Positions 45,241 through 54,037 of a DNA stretch of 64,000 nucleotides are shown here, one piece after another; the stretch's first letter is position 1, and each line of letters starts with the position of its first letter. Made by a program: the position numbers and the translations under genes. The stretch is taken from contig JBQTIY010000004.1 of NCBI GenBank assembly GCA_052387675.1, forward strand, positions 100,011 through 164,010, read 5' to 3'. The stretch is from JBQTIY01 sp052387675. GTDB taxonomy: Bacteria; Planctomycetota; B15-G4. The notes beneath the pieces are model-generated. The model was not told where the DNA came from. It was given only the letters and a program-made list of their open reading frames with translations, and made no database searches.

Positions 45241-48210
45241 ATGACATCGGGCCGGCCGAGGGCTCCTCGCGGTGAGCGGCGATCGATCCTCTGGGCTTCT
45301 GCGGCCGTGGCAGTGCTCGCGGCCCTTTTCTTCCTGGCGCGCGCGGTGCTCACGGAGCCAGACGAGATCCCGGCGGCAAGCGGCGGCGCAGGCAGCGCGC
45401 TGACGGCGGCCGATGCCGAGCTGTCGCGGCTTCCGAGCGCAGAGGCCGCAGCGGCCGCGCCGATGACCCTGCCCGGCGAAGCGGCTTCGCTGGCCGGTGC
45501 AGACACCTCTCAGGCCGCAAGCGCCGCGCTAGCCCCGGGAGAAGAGGCGCTTTTCACGGGACGTGTTGTGGACGTGGCGGGTCTGCCAATCGAGGGCGCG
45601 CTGATTCACCACGTGCCCAACCGGGTCCTAGCCAAGCAGCTCGGCCTCTTCGCCGACGTGCACGGACGGCAGCTCAACTGGGACAAGCTCGCCCACACGA
45701 GCACGGATGCCGAGGGCCGTTTCCGCCTCTCGTCGCGTGAGTTGCCCACGGCCACCCAAGCCCCGTCCAGCTTCCACGCGCCGTGGCTGATCGCCAGCCA
45801 CGTGAACTTCCAAGTGCGAGCGCTGTCCTGCGCCCTCTACACGTCCGGCTCTCTCGATCTGGGAACGATCGTCCTCGCCGCAGCGGGAGGGATTCGAGGC
45901 CGCGTCGTCGACGAGCAGCAGCGCCCGATCGGCGGCGCGCTCATCGGACCGGGACTCGTCGGCGCAGAGAGCTTCGCCTTTCACGACGGCAACACACTCC
46001 TTGAACTCCAGCTCCTCCGCTGCGTCAGCGACGACGCGGGGCGCTTCCTGCTGAGCGGCTTCCGCGAGGGACCTGCCGACTCGGATGTCAGCCACCCCGA
46101 CTGGGCCCCTGGCCGAATCGACGCGCAGGCCGTGGCCGGTCAGATCACCGAGGTGGGCGACATTGTGTTGAAGCGTGGCGGGATCCTCGCCGGCGTCGTG
46201 CGCGATGCGAACGGGCACTTCGTGCCGGGGGCCAAGCTGGTGGCTCGCCCCGCCTCGATTCTCCTTTTCGCGTCGCAAGGCGCGACAGACACCGTCCTCA
46301 TCGAGGCGACGACCACGCTCTTTGTGCAGGGCCATCACGAAGTGCGCGGACTCACCGACGAAAACGGCTCATTCCTGCTGGGCACGTTGAATCAGAGCCA
46401 CTATCTGCTCAGCGTGGATGCCGCCGGCTACGAGCCGGTCACCTTGCGCGACGTTCCCGCGGGCAGCACGAATCTGGACATCACAGTGCTGGAGCACGCC
46501 ACGCTGCTGCTGAGGGTCGTCGATTCGCGCAGCGGTGAGCCGGTGGCTGGCGCGACCGCCGTGGCGCGCCGTATCAGCGGCAGCGAGGCCGCCCGGAAGT
46601 CGAACTTCGATTTAAAGCTAGAGGTCTTCGCGGGCGCAGAGGCCGCCGCGCGTGCGGACCTGCCGCAAAGCGCAGCCGGCGCCGACCACCCCGGCCTGCT
46701 GCTCGTGACGCGAGCCGGCACTTTGCGCACCGATGTGGTGGTTTCGGCGCCGGGTTACGCGACGCGCGGTTTCGTGCTCGACGGCATCGCGGCGCCCGGA
46801 CGACTGGAGCGCACGCTCAAGCTCGAACGCGAGTCGGCGCTCGCGGGCCGCGTCGTGGACGAGGAGGGCCAGCCGATCGCGCGAGCGAAGCTCGTGCTGG
46901 CCCCTCCCGACAACCAGCGCGTCACACTCGAAACGCTCACGGCCTTCTCCGACGCGGAGGGCCGCTGGCGCTTCGGCCTGCTCCGTTCGGGAGACTGGAC
47001 ACTTACGGCCAGCGCCCAGGGCTATCTCGACAGTCAGCCCCGCGTGCTGGCCCTGAAGAAAGAGGAAGTGCGCGAAGACCTTGAGTTCGTGCTCGTGATT
47101 GGCGCCTCCCTGCGAGCGTACGTCGTCGACGCGGTGGGTGCGCCACTGGCCAACCGTGTCGTGGACCTGCGCAGTGACGTCGAGGCCTGGAGAGGCGAAT
47201 CCTGGACGGGCCGCACCGATTCCGAGGGTATCGCCGTGCTGACGGGCTTGCCGCCTGGCCCGGGCGTGGTCAGGTTGCAGTACGACCCCGCCGAGCCCGC
47301 TCCCGTGCTGTTGATCGCGGGCGAAGAGGCCGCAGTCCATCTCGCTCAGAGAAAGCTCCCCGTCGTGCGCGGCCGAGTCACCTCGGGCGGCGCGCCGGTG
47401 TCTGGCGCGCGCGTGGTGGGGCTGGTGGCCTATGGCCCCTCCCTGTCCGAAGAGATCGAGACCCTGACTTCCGCCTCGGGCGATTACAAACTCGAGCTCT
47501 TCGACGCGGCCTCATGGGTCTTTTTCGCCGAGCCCCCCGGTTCCAGCCAGGGCAGCAGAAGCACAGTGGTCAAGCGCGATATCGCCTGGGGTGAAAGCGC
47601 ACTGGTCGATCTGAGTTTCGGCGGTGGGCGCGTTGCCGGTCTCGTCGTCGACGCGCTCAGCGCGGAGCCCATCGCGGAGGCCACCGTTCAACTCCTCCCG
47701 ATCCACTCGCCGATCTCGGGCAAGGGGGCCACGCAGTTCTTGAGCAAACTGGCTCTGGAAGTGCACTGCGATGAGCAGGGACGTTTTGTCTTCCACCAAG
47801 TGAGTCTCGGCGAGTATCTGCTCACGGCGAAGGCGACCGCTTACGAAGCTCCCCAACCCTTGCGGCTTGCCGTCGCGGAGTCGTCGAGCGCAGAACACAA
47901 GCTGGTGCTTCAGCGCGGCACACGCTTGAGTGGCGCCGTGCGGACGGCGAGCGGCGGAGCGCTGCCGCCTTTCCCGCGCATCGAAATCACACCGCTGGCT
48001 GGAGGAGGCCTGTGGTTTGTCAAACCGGACTCGGCCGGCGACTGGACTTGCCAAGAGACGCTGCCTCCCGGTCACTATTCGATCCGCGTCAGATCCTCAT
48101 TGATTCAAGTCATGGCTGACCCATCGGCTGAGCCGCCAGTGCTCGCTGAGGCGAGCGTTCATCTCTCGGTAGGAGAGTCCAAGTTCGTGGAACTGCGAAT
48201 CGACGGCTAG
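45241..48210 (+). CDS. Membrane-anchored protein with about nine carboxypeptidase-regulatory-like modules
   Basis: 989 residues from ATG 45241, chosen over GTG 45235 because GGAGGAGG is 8 nt upstream. One N-terminal anchor (about residues 18-36) is followed by repeated Ig-like modules, each starting with a GxVxDxxGxPIxxAxV pattern: for example GRVVDVAGLPIEGALI, IRGRVVDEQQRPIGGALI, LAGVVRDANGHFVPGAKL and LAGRVVDEEGQPIARAKL. These are carboxypeptidase-regulatory-like (PF13620-type) folds, common in surface or carbohydrate/peptide-binding proteins of this lineage. No enzymatic domain is seen. Between modules there are long strand-rich spacers. Its role may be adhesive or in envelope interactions. 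Confidence 0.75.
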   Translation: MTSGRPRAPRGERRSILWASAAVAVLAALFFLARAVLTEPDEIPAASGGAGSALTAADAELSRLPSAEAAAAAPMTLPGEAASLAGADTSQAASAALAPGEEALFTGRVVDVAGLPIEGALIHHVPNRVLAKQLGLFADVHGRQLNWDKLAHTSTDAEGRFRLSSRELPTATQAPSSFHAPWLIASHVNFQVRALSCALYTSGSLDLGTIVLAAAGGIRGRVVDEQQRPIGGALIGPGLVGAESFAFHDGNTLLELQLLRCVSDDAGRFLLSGFREGPADSDVSHPDWAPGRIDAQAVAGQITEVGDIVLKRGGILAGVVRDANGHFVPGAKLVARPASILLFASQGATDTVLIEATTTLFVQGHHEVRGLTDENGSFLLGTLNQSHYLLSVDAAGYEPVTLRDVPAGSTNLDITVLEHATLLLRVVDSRSGEPVAGATAVARRISGSEAARKSNFDLKLEVFAGAEAAARADLPQSAAGADHPGLLLVTRAGTLRTDVVVSAPGYATRGFVLDGIAAPGRLERTLKLERESALAGRVVDEEGQPIARAKLVLAPPDNQRVTLETLTAFSDAEGRWRFGLLRSGDWTLTASAQGYLDSQPRVLALKKEEVREDLEFVLVIGASLRAYVVDAVGAPLANRVVDLRSDVEAWRGESWTGRTDSEGIAVLTGLPPGPGVVRLQYDPAEPAPVLLIAGEEAAVHLAQRKLPVVRGRVTSGGAPVSGARVVGLVAYGPSLSEEIETLTSASGDYKLELFDAASWVFFAEPPGSSQGSRSTVVKRDIAWGESALVDLSFGGGRVAGLVVDALSAEPIAEATVQLLPIHSPISGKGATQFLSKLALEVHCDEQGRFVFHQVSLGEYLLTAKATAYEAPQPLRLAVAESSSAEHKLVLQRGTRLSGAVRTASGGALPPFPRIEITPLAGGGLWFVKPDSAGDWTCQETLPPGHYSIRVRSSLIQVMADPSAEPPVLAEASVHLSVGESKFVELRIDG

Positions 48211-48232
48211 CGCGCCAACTCCCTAAGGCGCG
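48211..48232. terminator. Hairpin between convergent genes
   Basis: CGCGCC (48211-48216) pairs with GGCGCG (48227-48232) around a 10-nt loop, exactly in the short gap between the surface protein gene and nnrD. It has no T-run, but the position suits a bidirectional terminator. Confidence 0.4.
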
Positions 48233-48238
48233 AGCTTC

Positions 48239-49141
48239 CTAGCGCGCTTGCTCCAGCGCCTTGCCGAGACGGCGCGCGACATCTTCGGGCAGCACGCCGG
48301 TCTGGCCCAAGTCATGAGCGGCGCGGTCGCCGGCGAGGGCATGCGCGTGCACGGCCAGCGCTGCCGCGGCCGCCGCGTCGTCGAAGCGCTGCGGCACGGC
48401 CAGTAGCGCGCCGAGCGCGCCGGCCAGCACATCGCCCATCCCGCCGGTGGCCATGCCCGGATTGCCGGCCGGCTCGATCCAGGCGCGGCGGCCGTCGGTC
48501 ACGACGGTGCCGGCGCCCTTGAGCACGACCACGAGTTTGTGCTGTGCGGCGTAACGCGCAGCCTGCACGGCGCGGTCGGCGCCCTGCGGCTTGGCGAGCC
48601 CGGTGAGCCGCGCGAACTCACCCGGGTGCGGAGTGAGCACGGTCGGTGCATTCGTCGCGGCGCGCCGCGCGGAGAAGGGATCCTCGCCCATGCTGGCGAG
48701 CAGATTCAGCGCATCAGCGTCGAGCACCAACGGCTTGTGCACATCGCGCAGCAGGCGCGCGAGCAGCCGGCCCGTGTCGGCTTCCAGGCCGAGCCCCGGT
48801 CCGAGCACCACGGCGCCGGCTTTGGCGGCGGCGGCGCGCAAGTCGTCGGCGGCCGCCATCGCGAAGCCGCCGTCGGGCGTCTCGGCGCAGGGCAGCACCG
48901 TGGCGAAGGGCACGGCGGGCACGACGCAGGAGACCAGGCTGGATGGCAGCGCGACTTGCACCAGCCCGGCGCCTGCGCGCCCGGCACCCAAGGCGGCCAA
49001 GATCGCCGCTCCGGGATAGCGCCGACTGCCCGCCACGACGAGCACGGTGCCGTGGTCGCCCTTGTGGCTTTCACGCGGGCGGGGCGGCAGAACGGGCAAT
49101 TCGAGTGCTTGCAGGCCGGGCGGCAGGGCGGTGTGTGGCAT
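48239..49141 (-). CDS. nnrD: ADP-dependent (S)-NAD(P)H-hydrate dehydratase
   Basis: 300 residues of the ribokinase-like YjeF C-terminal family. Key segments are KGDHGTVLVVAGSRRYPGAAIL, VVLGPGLGLE, PLVLDADALNLLA, TPHPGEFARLTG and NPGMATGGMGDVLAGALGALL, the last containing the conserved catalytic Asp. It repairs hydrated NADH and NADPH. The N-terminal NnrE epimerase domain found in fused enzymes is absent, so an epimerase would have to be encoded elsewhere. Confidence 0.92.
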   Translation of the reverse strand: MPHTALPPGLQALELPVLPPRPRESHKGDHGTVLVVAGSRRYPGAAILAALGAGRAGAGLVQVALPSSLVSCVVPAVPFATVLPCAETPDGGFAMAAADDLRAAAAKAGAVVLGPGLGLEADTGRLLARLLRDVHKPLVLDADALNLLASMGEDPFSARRAATNAPTVLTPHPGEFARLTGLAKPQGADRAVQAARYAAQHKLVVVLKGAGTVVTDGRRAWIEPAGNPGMATGGMGDVLAGALGALLAVPQRFDDAAAAAALAVHAHALAGDRAAHDLGQTGVLPEDVARRLGKALEQAR

Positions 49142-49277
49142 GGCGGCACCATCCTGCCACGGGCCCTGGGCTCACCACGAGACCCCGCTGCCGGCCGCAT
49201 GGTGCTACGGTATCGGCCGATTTCGGCAAGGGGGCTATGCCCCGATTTCAGCGGTCTCGCTTCAGGAGCCTCGACTC

Positions 49278-50177
49278 ATGCACAACTCATCACTCGCCAC
49301 ATTTGCGCGGATGTCCAGGCACGCGCCATTGTCTTCGGCTCCCTCGCCTGGGCGCAGCGCGCTGAAGCGCTGGGTGGCCATGGGCGTCGTCGCGCTCCTG
49401 CTGGCAGCGCCGGTCAACGCGCAGTTCGATCTCTTCAACTGGACGCTCCAGGACGACGCCGGCGACGGCATCACCTCCGTGTCGAGCGACACAATGTGGG
49501 TCGTAGCGAACTGGGTCACGCTCGGCGGCGGTTCCATCCTCGCCTACAAGGGCGTGGCGCCCGTCAACTGCCGCATCACCGTGGACATGTGGTACATGAC
49601 CTTCGACGGTGCGTGCGGCACGAGCGTGCCGGTGTTTTTGCTGAACGGCAACGCCACAACCCTGGCGACGTGCTCTTCGTCGCAGACGCTCGTGCTCACG
49701 GTTCCCGCGGGCGCGGAGTTTGGCCTGGGGCTGAAGACCTTCGACGGCACCTTTCCGGGTTCAGTCCAGTTCACGGATTTTCAGTTCGATCCGATTCCAA
49801 GCTTTGAGTCTTGGACCGACCTCGGTCAGGGCTTGGCCGGCGCGGCAGGAATTCCCGCGCTGACCGGCATCTCACTGCTCTACCCGCACTTCCCGTTCAC
49901 CCTCGATCTGGCGGACGGACCGGCGTCTGCGCCCGTTGTGATGGTGGTCGGGTTCAGCTCGCTCAACGCGCCCTTTAAGGGCGGCGTCATGGTGCCGAGC
50001 CCCGACGTGCTGATCACCGGGCTCAGCACGAATGCCTCGGGCGAATTGCAGCTCAGCGCGGGCTGGCCCGGCGGCGTGCCCTCGGGCTTCCAGTTCTTTC
50101 TGCAGGCCTGGATGCCCGATGTCTCTGGTCCCTTCGGCTTCTCGGCCAGCAACGCCCTGCGCGCCCAGACGCCCTGA
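49278..50177 (+). CDS. Secreted protein with C-terminal SNAL signature
   Basis: 299 residues from ATG 49278 (AGGAG 9 nt upstream). A long N-terminal region precedes the hydrophobic signal segment (WVAMGVVALLLAAPVNA, ending about residue 49), so the signal peptide is unusually long. Mature sequence is beta-rich with two cysteine pairs (VNCRITV, DGACGTS, ATCSSSQT). The C-terminal segment (about 215-299) reads GVMVPSPDVL, then SGFQFFLQAWMPDVSGPFGFSASNALRAQTP-like, a pattern I associate with secreted proteins of some Planctomycetota. Function unknown. A GGGGC-TAT-GCCCC hairpin (49232-49244) is in the leader. Confidence 0.7.
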   Translation: MHNSSLATFARMSRHAPLSSAPSPGRSALKRWVAMGVVALLLAAPVNAQFDLFNWTLQDDAGDGITSVSSDTMWVVANWVTLGGGSILAYKGVAPVNCRITVDMWYMTFDGACGTSVPVFLLNGNATTLATCSSSQTLVLTVPAGAEFGLGLKTFDGTFPGSVQFTDFQFDPIPSFESWTDLGQGLAGAAGIPALTGISLLYPHFPFTLDLADGPASAPVVMVVGFSSLNAPFKGGVMVPSPDVLITGLSTNASGELQLSAGWPGGVPSGFQFFLQAWMPDVSGPFGFSASNALRAQTP

Positions 50178-50192
50178 CGGCGGTGCGCGGCT

Positions 50193-50210
50193 CCGGCACG
50201 TTGACGCCGG
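50193..50210. terminator. Hairpin between convergent genes
   Basis: CCGGC (50193-50197) pairs with GCCGG (50206-50210) around an 8-nt loop in the 38-nt gap between the secreted protein gene and the YfhO-type gene on the opposite strand. There is no T-run. Confidence 0.3.
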
Positions 50211-50215
50211 CGCGC

Positions 50216-53200
50216 TTAGCGCTCCGGCTGCGCGCCCGGCCGCGGCCACGCCACGGCCGCCAGCAGCAGCAGCCCGGCCACGAGTGAGAGCGTTGCGCCG
50301 AGGCGCACGCTGAGCGGCTCGTAGCGGAACTCGAGATAGCGATCGCCGGGCTCCACGGCCACCGCGCGGAAGGCGTAGTTGGCGCGCAGCACCGGGCGAC
50401 GCTCCCCATCCACCGTTGCCAGCCAGCCGGAGGCGTGGGTGTCGGAGAGGACCAGCCAGCCGGGCGCGGCGACGTTGAGTTCAAGGCCCACACGATCGGG
50501 CCGGTCGATCACGATCTCGGCTCGTTCGGCGCGGAAGCCGCGGCTCTCCTCGGGCTGCACCGGCCCCGACCAAGTGGAGGGGGGGCCGGCGGGCTCGTTG
50601 AGCTGCACGAGCCGCGCCCGCGGAAACTTGGACGAGCAGATCTGCCGAAAGGCGCGCTCCTCGTTTAGCTCGGTCACCGCCGCATGCACCAGCCGTGCGC
50701 GCGGCAGGAAGTGCGGATTCTCGGCCAGCGTGAAGAGCTTCCCTGGAGACTCATTGAGTGCTCCCGAAAACTCGAGAGCGGGCAGCGGCGGATCCAGCGC
50801 TGTCGCGTCGGCAATGATGCGCACCGACATCATCCCGAGCAGCGCGAGGTCGATGTCGCGGCGTGCGGGCAGATACTCGAGTGAACTCGACTCGCCCGGC
50901 ACGTCCGTCGCAGCGCGTACGAGCTGCGTGACCCGTGAGGGATAGAGGGCGTCATAGCCCAGCACGTCGGCGAGCCCGTAGGCCGTTGGAATCTCAGGCG
51001 CAAAGCTGTGAGGCTGCAGCGTGATGAGCCGGCCCTCGGGCGGCAGGCGCTCGGCGAGTTGCGTAAGCGTGGGTGAGGAGGCGTACTCCAGCGACGCCGG
51101 CAGCGTCGGCGGAATCTCGGGCGCCAAAGTCCACAGGCTCAGCGCGCAACTCGCCACGAGTCCCCCGCGGCCGAGCGCTCGTCCGGTCACTCCGGCGCGC
51201 GACAGGCCGGCGCAGCCGATGAGCGTTGCGAGGAGCAGCAGGAGTTGCAGTGAGGCGCGCCCCGGCGCCGGCCGCATCGGGAAGGGGCGCTCCACGAGTG
51301 CGGCGACGAGGTCTGCGGCGCCGGCGCTGCCCAGAGGCAGAGCGGCCTGGGCAGCACCGGTCTCGACAGTCGCCGACAGCAGCGGCGAGGACCAAGCGAT
51401 CACCTCGTTGGTTGTGCTGATGCGCAGTCGCAGCACGATCGGATCAGGAGGCAGCCAACTCCGCGGGGCCTTGGCGTGGAAGACCCAAACCGGAAGATCC
51501 GGCCGGATCGGTGCGCCCAAGTTCGCTTGCCAGCGCCGCACAAGCCCCGCAAGCTCTGGGTCCGCGACATTGGGCACGACGTCCAGTCCTTGATCGCCAT
51601 CGGCGTAGAACAGCCGCGCCTGACGTGGCGCAGCGCCGGATTGGAACCAGCCGCCCACGGCCCATTCGGCCGTCGCTCCCGCCGTTGACGAAGTCGGCTG
51701 GTAGTTCACAGGCAGCGGCAACAGGCCCGCCCTGAGCGCGATCTCGGTGGGCGCCCGTGGACGCAGGTGCGAGCTGTAGGTCAGTCCCAGCGCGTAGCCC
51801 AGCGGAACAGCGGCGAGCAGACCCAGGCCGCAGGCCAGGCCGGCAGCCAAGAGGCGCCGGCCGTCGCGTGCGCGGGCGCGGCCGAGCGCGTCGAGACCAA
51901 TTCCCGCCAGCACCGCGATCGCCAGCAAGGCCACGAGCGAGAGCCGGCCATTAACGGCCAGCGAAAAGCCGGGCAGGGCGCCGAGCAGATCATCCAGCAA
52001 GGGGGCCTGCGCGCTGGCCAGCCAGCCCAGCAGCAGGCACACGCCGGCGGTGCGCACCAAGCCGCGCTCGCGGCCCAGCAGCAGGCCTCCGAGCGCCAGC
52101 GCCAGAGCGGCGCCCGCAAAGGCGCCGTTTTGCTCGATGTAGTTCTGCGGGCCGAAGGCGTTGCGCACACCTCCGAACCAATCCGCGCTGAGCGGTGCGA
52201 GCACGCTGGGGAGCAGGCCGGCGGCCAGACCAGCCAGCGTCGCGACAATCACGAAGCCGCACAGCGCGAGGGCGCTGCGGCCGATGCGGACGTCATCGCG
52301 CGCCAGGCGACGCAGCGCCAGCGTGGCTTCCAAGAGCGCGTAGACGAAGATGCAGATCGCGATGGGGTGCGCTGCCAGGGTGAGTGCCTGCTGGGCAGAG
52401 CGCGCTCGCAGTGCGTCGCTGGCGGCGATGCTCTCCAGCAGCGGCAGAAGCTGGACTGCGCCGAGCAGCGTGCCGAGCCCGAAGGCGCCCAGCAGTCCGC
52501 CGAGACGCTGGCGCACACCCGGCCAGCCGATCGCGCCGAGTGCTGAAACTGCACGCACGCAGCCGAGCACAAGCGCCAGCGCCTGGCAGTGCAGCAGCGT
52601 GGCCGGATGTCCGCCGAGATGTTGCAGGCCCACCAGCGTCGCCAGCAAGGCCACGCGTGAGAGGCGTGGCGCTTGCGCCACGCGATCAGCGGCCAGCAGG
52701 AGCAAGGGCAGCAGCATCGAAACTTGCGTGTGCGGATGCAGCAGCCAGAGCCGCTGGAATCCGCCGAAGCCGAAGACGAGTCCGGTCAGCAGCGCAGCCA
52801 GCCACGAGAGCTGCAGGTGCCGCGCCAGCAGATAGGCGGCCAGGGCGCCGCCCACCAGCCGCAGCAGCACTTGCGCGGCCGGGACCCAGTCCGGCGCGCC
52901 GAGCCAGATCGCCACGAGCTGCGTGGGGAAGAGCAGCGACGATTGACCGTTGCCCAGGAACGGAGCGCCGCAAAGCGCCGTCGGTTTCCAGAGCGGCAGC
53001 TCCCGATCGCGCGCCCAGGCGTCGGCGGCGAAACGCAGCCAGGGTTGGAACTGGCGCGCCGAATCGGCGAGCAGATCGACACCCTCGGGCACGCTGTCGC
53101 GTAACGCCTGGTCAAAGGGGCCCGAGCGCAGAAAGTGCGCGCCGGCGGAGACGACCTCGCCCTGGAAGAGCGCCGGAGCGAGCAGCACGCCGGCCGCGGC

Positions 53201-53245
53201 TAGGTAGAGGAGTGCGGCGCCGAGAACGCCTCGCAGGGGAGTCAC
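50216..53245 (-). CDS. YfhO-type large membrane protein
   Basis: 1009 residues with about twelve or more membrane helices, an N-terminal helix (residues about 7-25) and a loop containing DSARQFQPWLRFAADAWARDRELPLWKPTALCGAPFLGNGQSS, matching the first outer loop of YfhO/GT-C-like membrane proteins (PF09586). A large soluble region lies in the C-terminal half, ending in a GWLVLSDTHASGWLATVDGERRPVLRANYAFRAVAVEPG-like beta domain and a last helix. YfhO proteins are linked to glycosylation of envelope polymers, but the substrate is not known here. It stands alone, convergent with the secreted protein and divergent from the DUF151 gene. Confidence 0.8.
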   Translation of the reverse strand: MTPLRGVLGAALLYLAAAGVLLAPALFQGEVVSAGAHFLRSGPFDQALRDSVPEGVDLLADSARQFQPWLRFAADAWARDRELPLWKPTALCGAPFLGNGQSSLLFPTQLVAIWLGAPDWVPAAQVLLRLVGGALAAYLLARHLQLSWLAALLTGLVFGFGGFQRLWLLHPHTQVSMLLPLLLLAADRVAQAPRLSRVALLATLVGLQHLGGHPATLLHCQALALVLGCVRAVSALGAIGWPGVRQRLGGLLGAFGLGTLLGAVQLLPLLESIAASDALRARSAQQALTLAAHPIAICIFVYALLEATLALRRLARDDVRIGRSALALCGFVIVATLAGLAAGLLPSVLAPLSADWFGGVRNAFGPQNYIEQNGAFAGAALALALGGLLLGRERGLVRTAGVCLLLGWLASAQAPLLDDLLGALPGFSLAVNGRLSLVALLAIAVLAGIGLDALGRARARDGRRLLAAGLACGLGLLAAVPLGYALGLTYSSHLRPRAPTEIALRAGLLPLPVNYQPTSSTAGATAEWAVGGWFQSGAAPRQARLFYADGDQGLDVVPNVADPELAGLVRRWQANLGAPIRPDLPVWVFHAKAPRSWLPPDPIVLRLRISTTNEVIAWSSPLLSATVETGAAQAALPLGSAGAADLVAALVERPFPMRPAPGRASLQLLLLLATLIGCAGLSRAGVTGRALGRGGLVASCALSLWTLAPEIPPTLPASLEYASSPTLTQLAERLPPEGRLITLQPHSFAPEIPTAYGLADVLGYDALYPSRVTQLVRAATDVPGESSSLEYLPARRDIDLALLGMMSVRIIADATALDPPLPALEFSGALNESPGKLFTLAENPHFLPRARLVHAAVTELNEERAFRQICSSKFPRARLVQLNEPAGPPSTWSGPVQPEESRGFRAERAEIVIDRPDRVGLELNVAAPGWLVLSDTHASGWLATVDGERRPVLRANYAFRAVAVEPGDRYLEFRYEPLSVRLGATLSLVAGLLLLAAVAWPRPGAQPER

Positions 53246-53291
53246 GTGCGCATTGTGCCGACTGCCGGTCCGTCCGTCAGTCGTGGCTCGC

Positions 53292-53297
53292 TATACT
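53292..53297 (+). promoter_or_regulatory. -10 box of a probable leaderless promoter
   Basis: TATACT (five of six to TATAAT) ends 8 nt before the ATG at 53306, and no Shine-Dalgarno sequence precedes the ATG. Transcription would start at or next to the start codon. No good -35 hexamer is seen at 16-18 nt upstream. Confidence 0.4.
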
Positions 53298-53305
53298 CGT
53301 TCCCC

Positions 53306-53725
53306 ATGAGAGAGGTCGAGCTTTTCCGCATCGTGCACAACGACCAGAGTCCGGAGTGCCAGATGTACCTGCGGGACAAGCTCTCAGGCCGCGTCTTCCC
53401 GGTGATCATCGCCATGAACGAGATGGCCGAGATTCACCGCAAGGTGCACGGCATCGCCACGCGCCGCCCGATGACCCACGACCTCTTCGCGACCCTGGTC
53501 CGCGAGACCGGCGCCGAGCTGGTGGCCGTCGAAATCACCGAACTCAAGGACGACACCTTCTTTGCCCGCATGCACCTGCGCCTGGGCGAGCGCGACATTC
53601 ACCTCGATGCGCGGCCCTCCGATGCCGTGGCCATCGCCACCGGGATGGGCGCGCGACTCTACGTCGCCGACAAGATCCTGGACGCCATCGGCATCGTGGA
53701 GGAAGAGGGCGAAGGCGCCGCGTGA
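53306..53725 (+). CDS. Bifunctional nuclease family protein (DUF151)
   Basis: 139 residues from ATG 53306. Hallmarks of DUF151/BFN are MYLRDKLSGRVFPVIIAMNEMAEI, RRPMTHDLFATLV, ITELKDDTFFARMHL and DARPSDAVAIATGMGARLYVA. Members have RNase and DNase activity in some plants and bacteria; the cell role is unclear. An upstream in-frame ATG at 53246 would add 20 residues without similarity. Two tRNA genes follow within 6 nt of its stop. Confidence 0.88.
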   Translation: MREVELFRIVHNDQSPECQMYLRDKLSGRVFPVIIAMNEMAEIHRKVHGIATRRPMTHDLFATLVRETGAELVAVEITELKDDTFFARMHLRLGERDIHLDARPSDAVAIATGMGARLYVADKILDAIGIVEEEGEGAA

Positions 53726-53731
53726 GAACTC

Positions 53732-53819
53732 GGAGGGGTGGCAGAGTGGTCGATTGCGGCGGTCTTGAAAACCGTTGGCCTGCAAAGGCTCGTGGGTTCG
53801 AATCCCACCCCCTCCGCCA
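53732..53819 (+). tRNA. tRNA-Ser (anticodon UGA)
   Basis: Class II tRNA of 88 nt. The acceptor stem GGAGGGG (53732-53738) pairs with CCCCTCC (53809-53815), followed by G and an encoded CCA (53817-53819). The anticodon loop CTTGAAA sits on a CGGT/ACCG stem and gives TGA. The variable arm is long and the T-arm GTGGGTTCGAATCCCAC is intact. It reads UCA and wobble serine codons. It starts 6 nt after the DUF151 stop. Confidence 0.95.
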
Positions 53820-53884
53820 TCGCGGCCTGCGACACCTGTCGTTGACAAGGAGCCCCGCGGCCTCGTTCAATCGCCGCCCCGACC

Positions 53885-53900
53885 CGGGCCTAGCGGCCCG
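53885..53900 (+). terminator. Hairpin between the two tRNA genes
   Basis: CGGGCC (53885-53890) pairs with GGCCCG (53895-53900) around TAGC. It lies in the 97-nt spacer between two tRNA-Ser genes and could stop or process the first transcript. It has no T-run. Confidence 0.35.
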
Positions 53901-53916
53901 CGACAAGTCCCGCAAC

Positions 53917-54010
53917 GGGCAGGTGGCAGAGTGGTCGAATGCGGCAGATTGCTAATCTGTTGACGGGGATATTTCTCCGTCCGGGGGTTCGAATCCCCCC
54001 CTGCCCGCCA
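53917..54010 (+). tRNA. tRNA-Ser (anticodon GCU)
   Basis: Class II tRNA of 94 nt. The acceptor stem GGGCAGG (53917-53923) pairs with CCTGCCC (54000-54006), with G and encoded CCA (54008-54010). The anticodon loop TTGCTAA on a CAGA/TCTG stem gives GCT, reading AGC/AGU. A long variable arm (GACGGGGATATTTCTCCGTC) and a normal T-arm are present. It lies 27 nt before the PEGA lipoprotein gene. Confidence 0.95.
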
Positions 54011-54037
54011 TCTCGGCCCCGCCGACACCGCTGGGCC

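Noticed and set aside
43403..45247. A 614-codon open frame opposite the VWA gene
   Set aside because: Shadow of the VWA gene; no domain, no ribosome binding site.
53939..54037. N-terminal extension of the PEGA lipoprotein
   Set aside because: It would begin inside tRNA-Ser(GCU) and contains no signal; the lipobox is preserved with GTG 54038.
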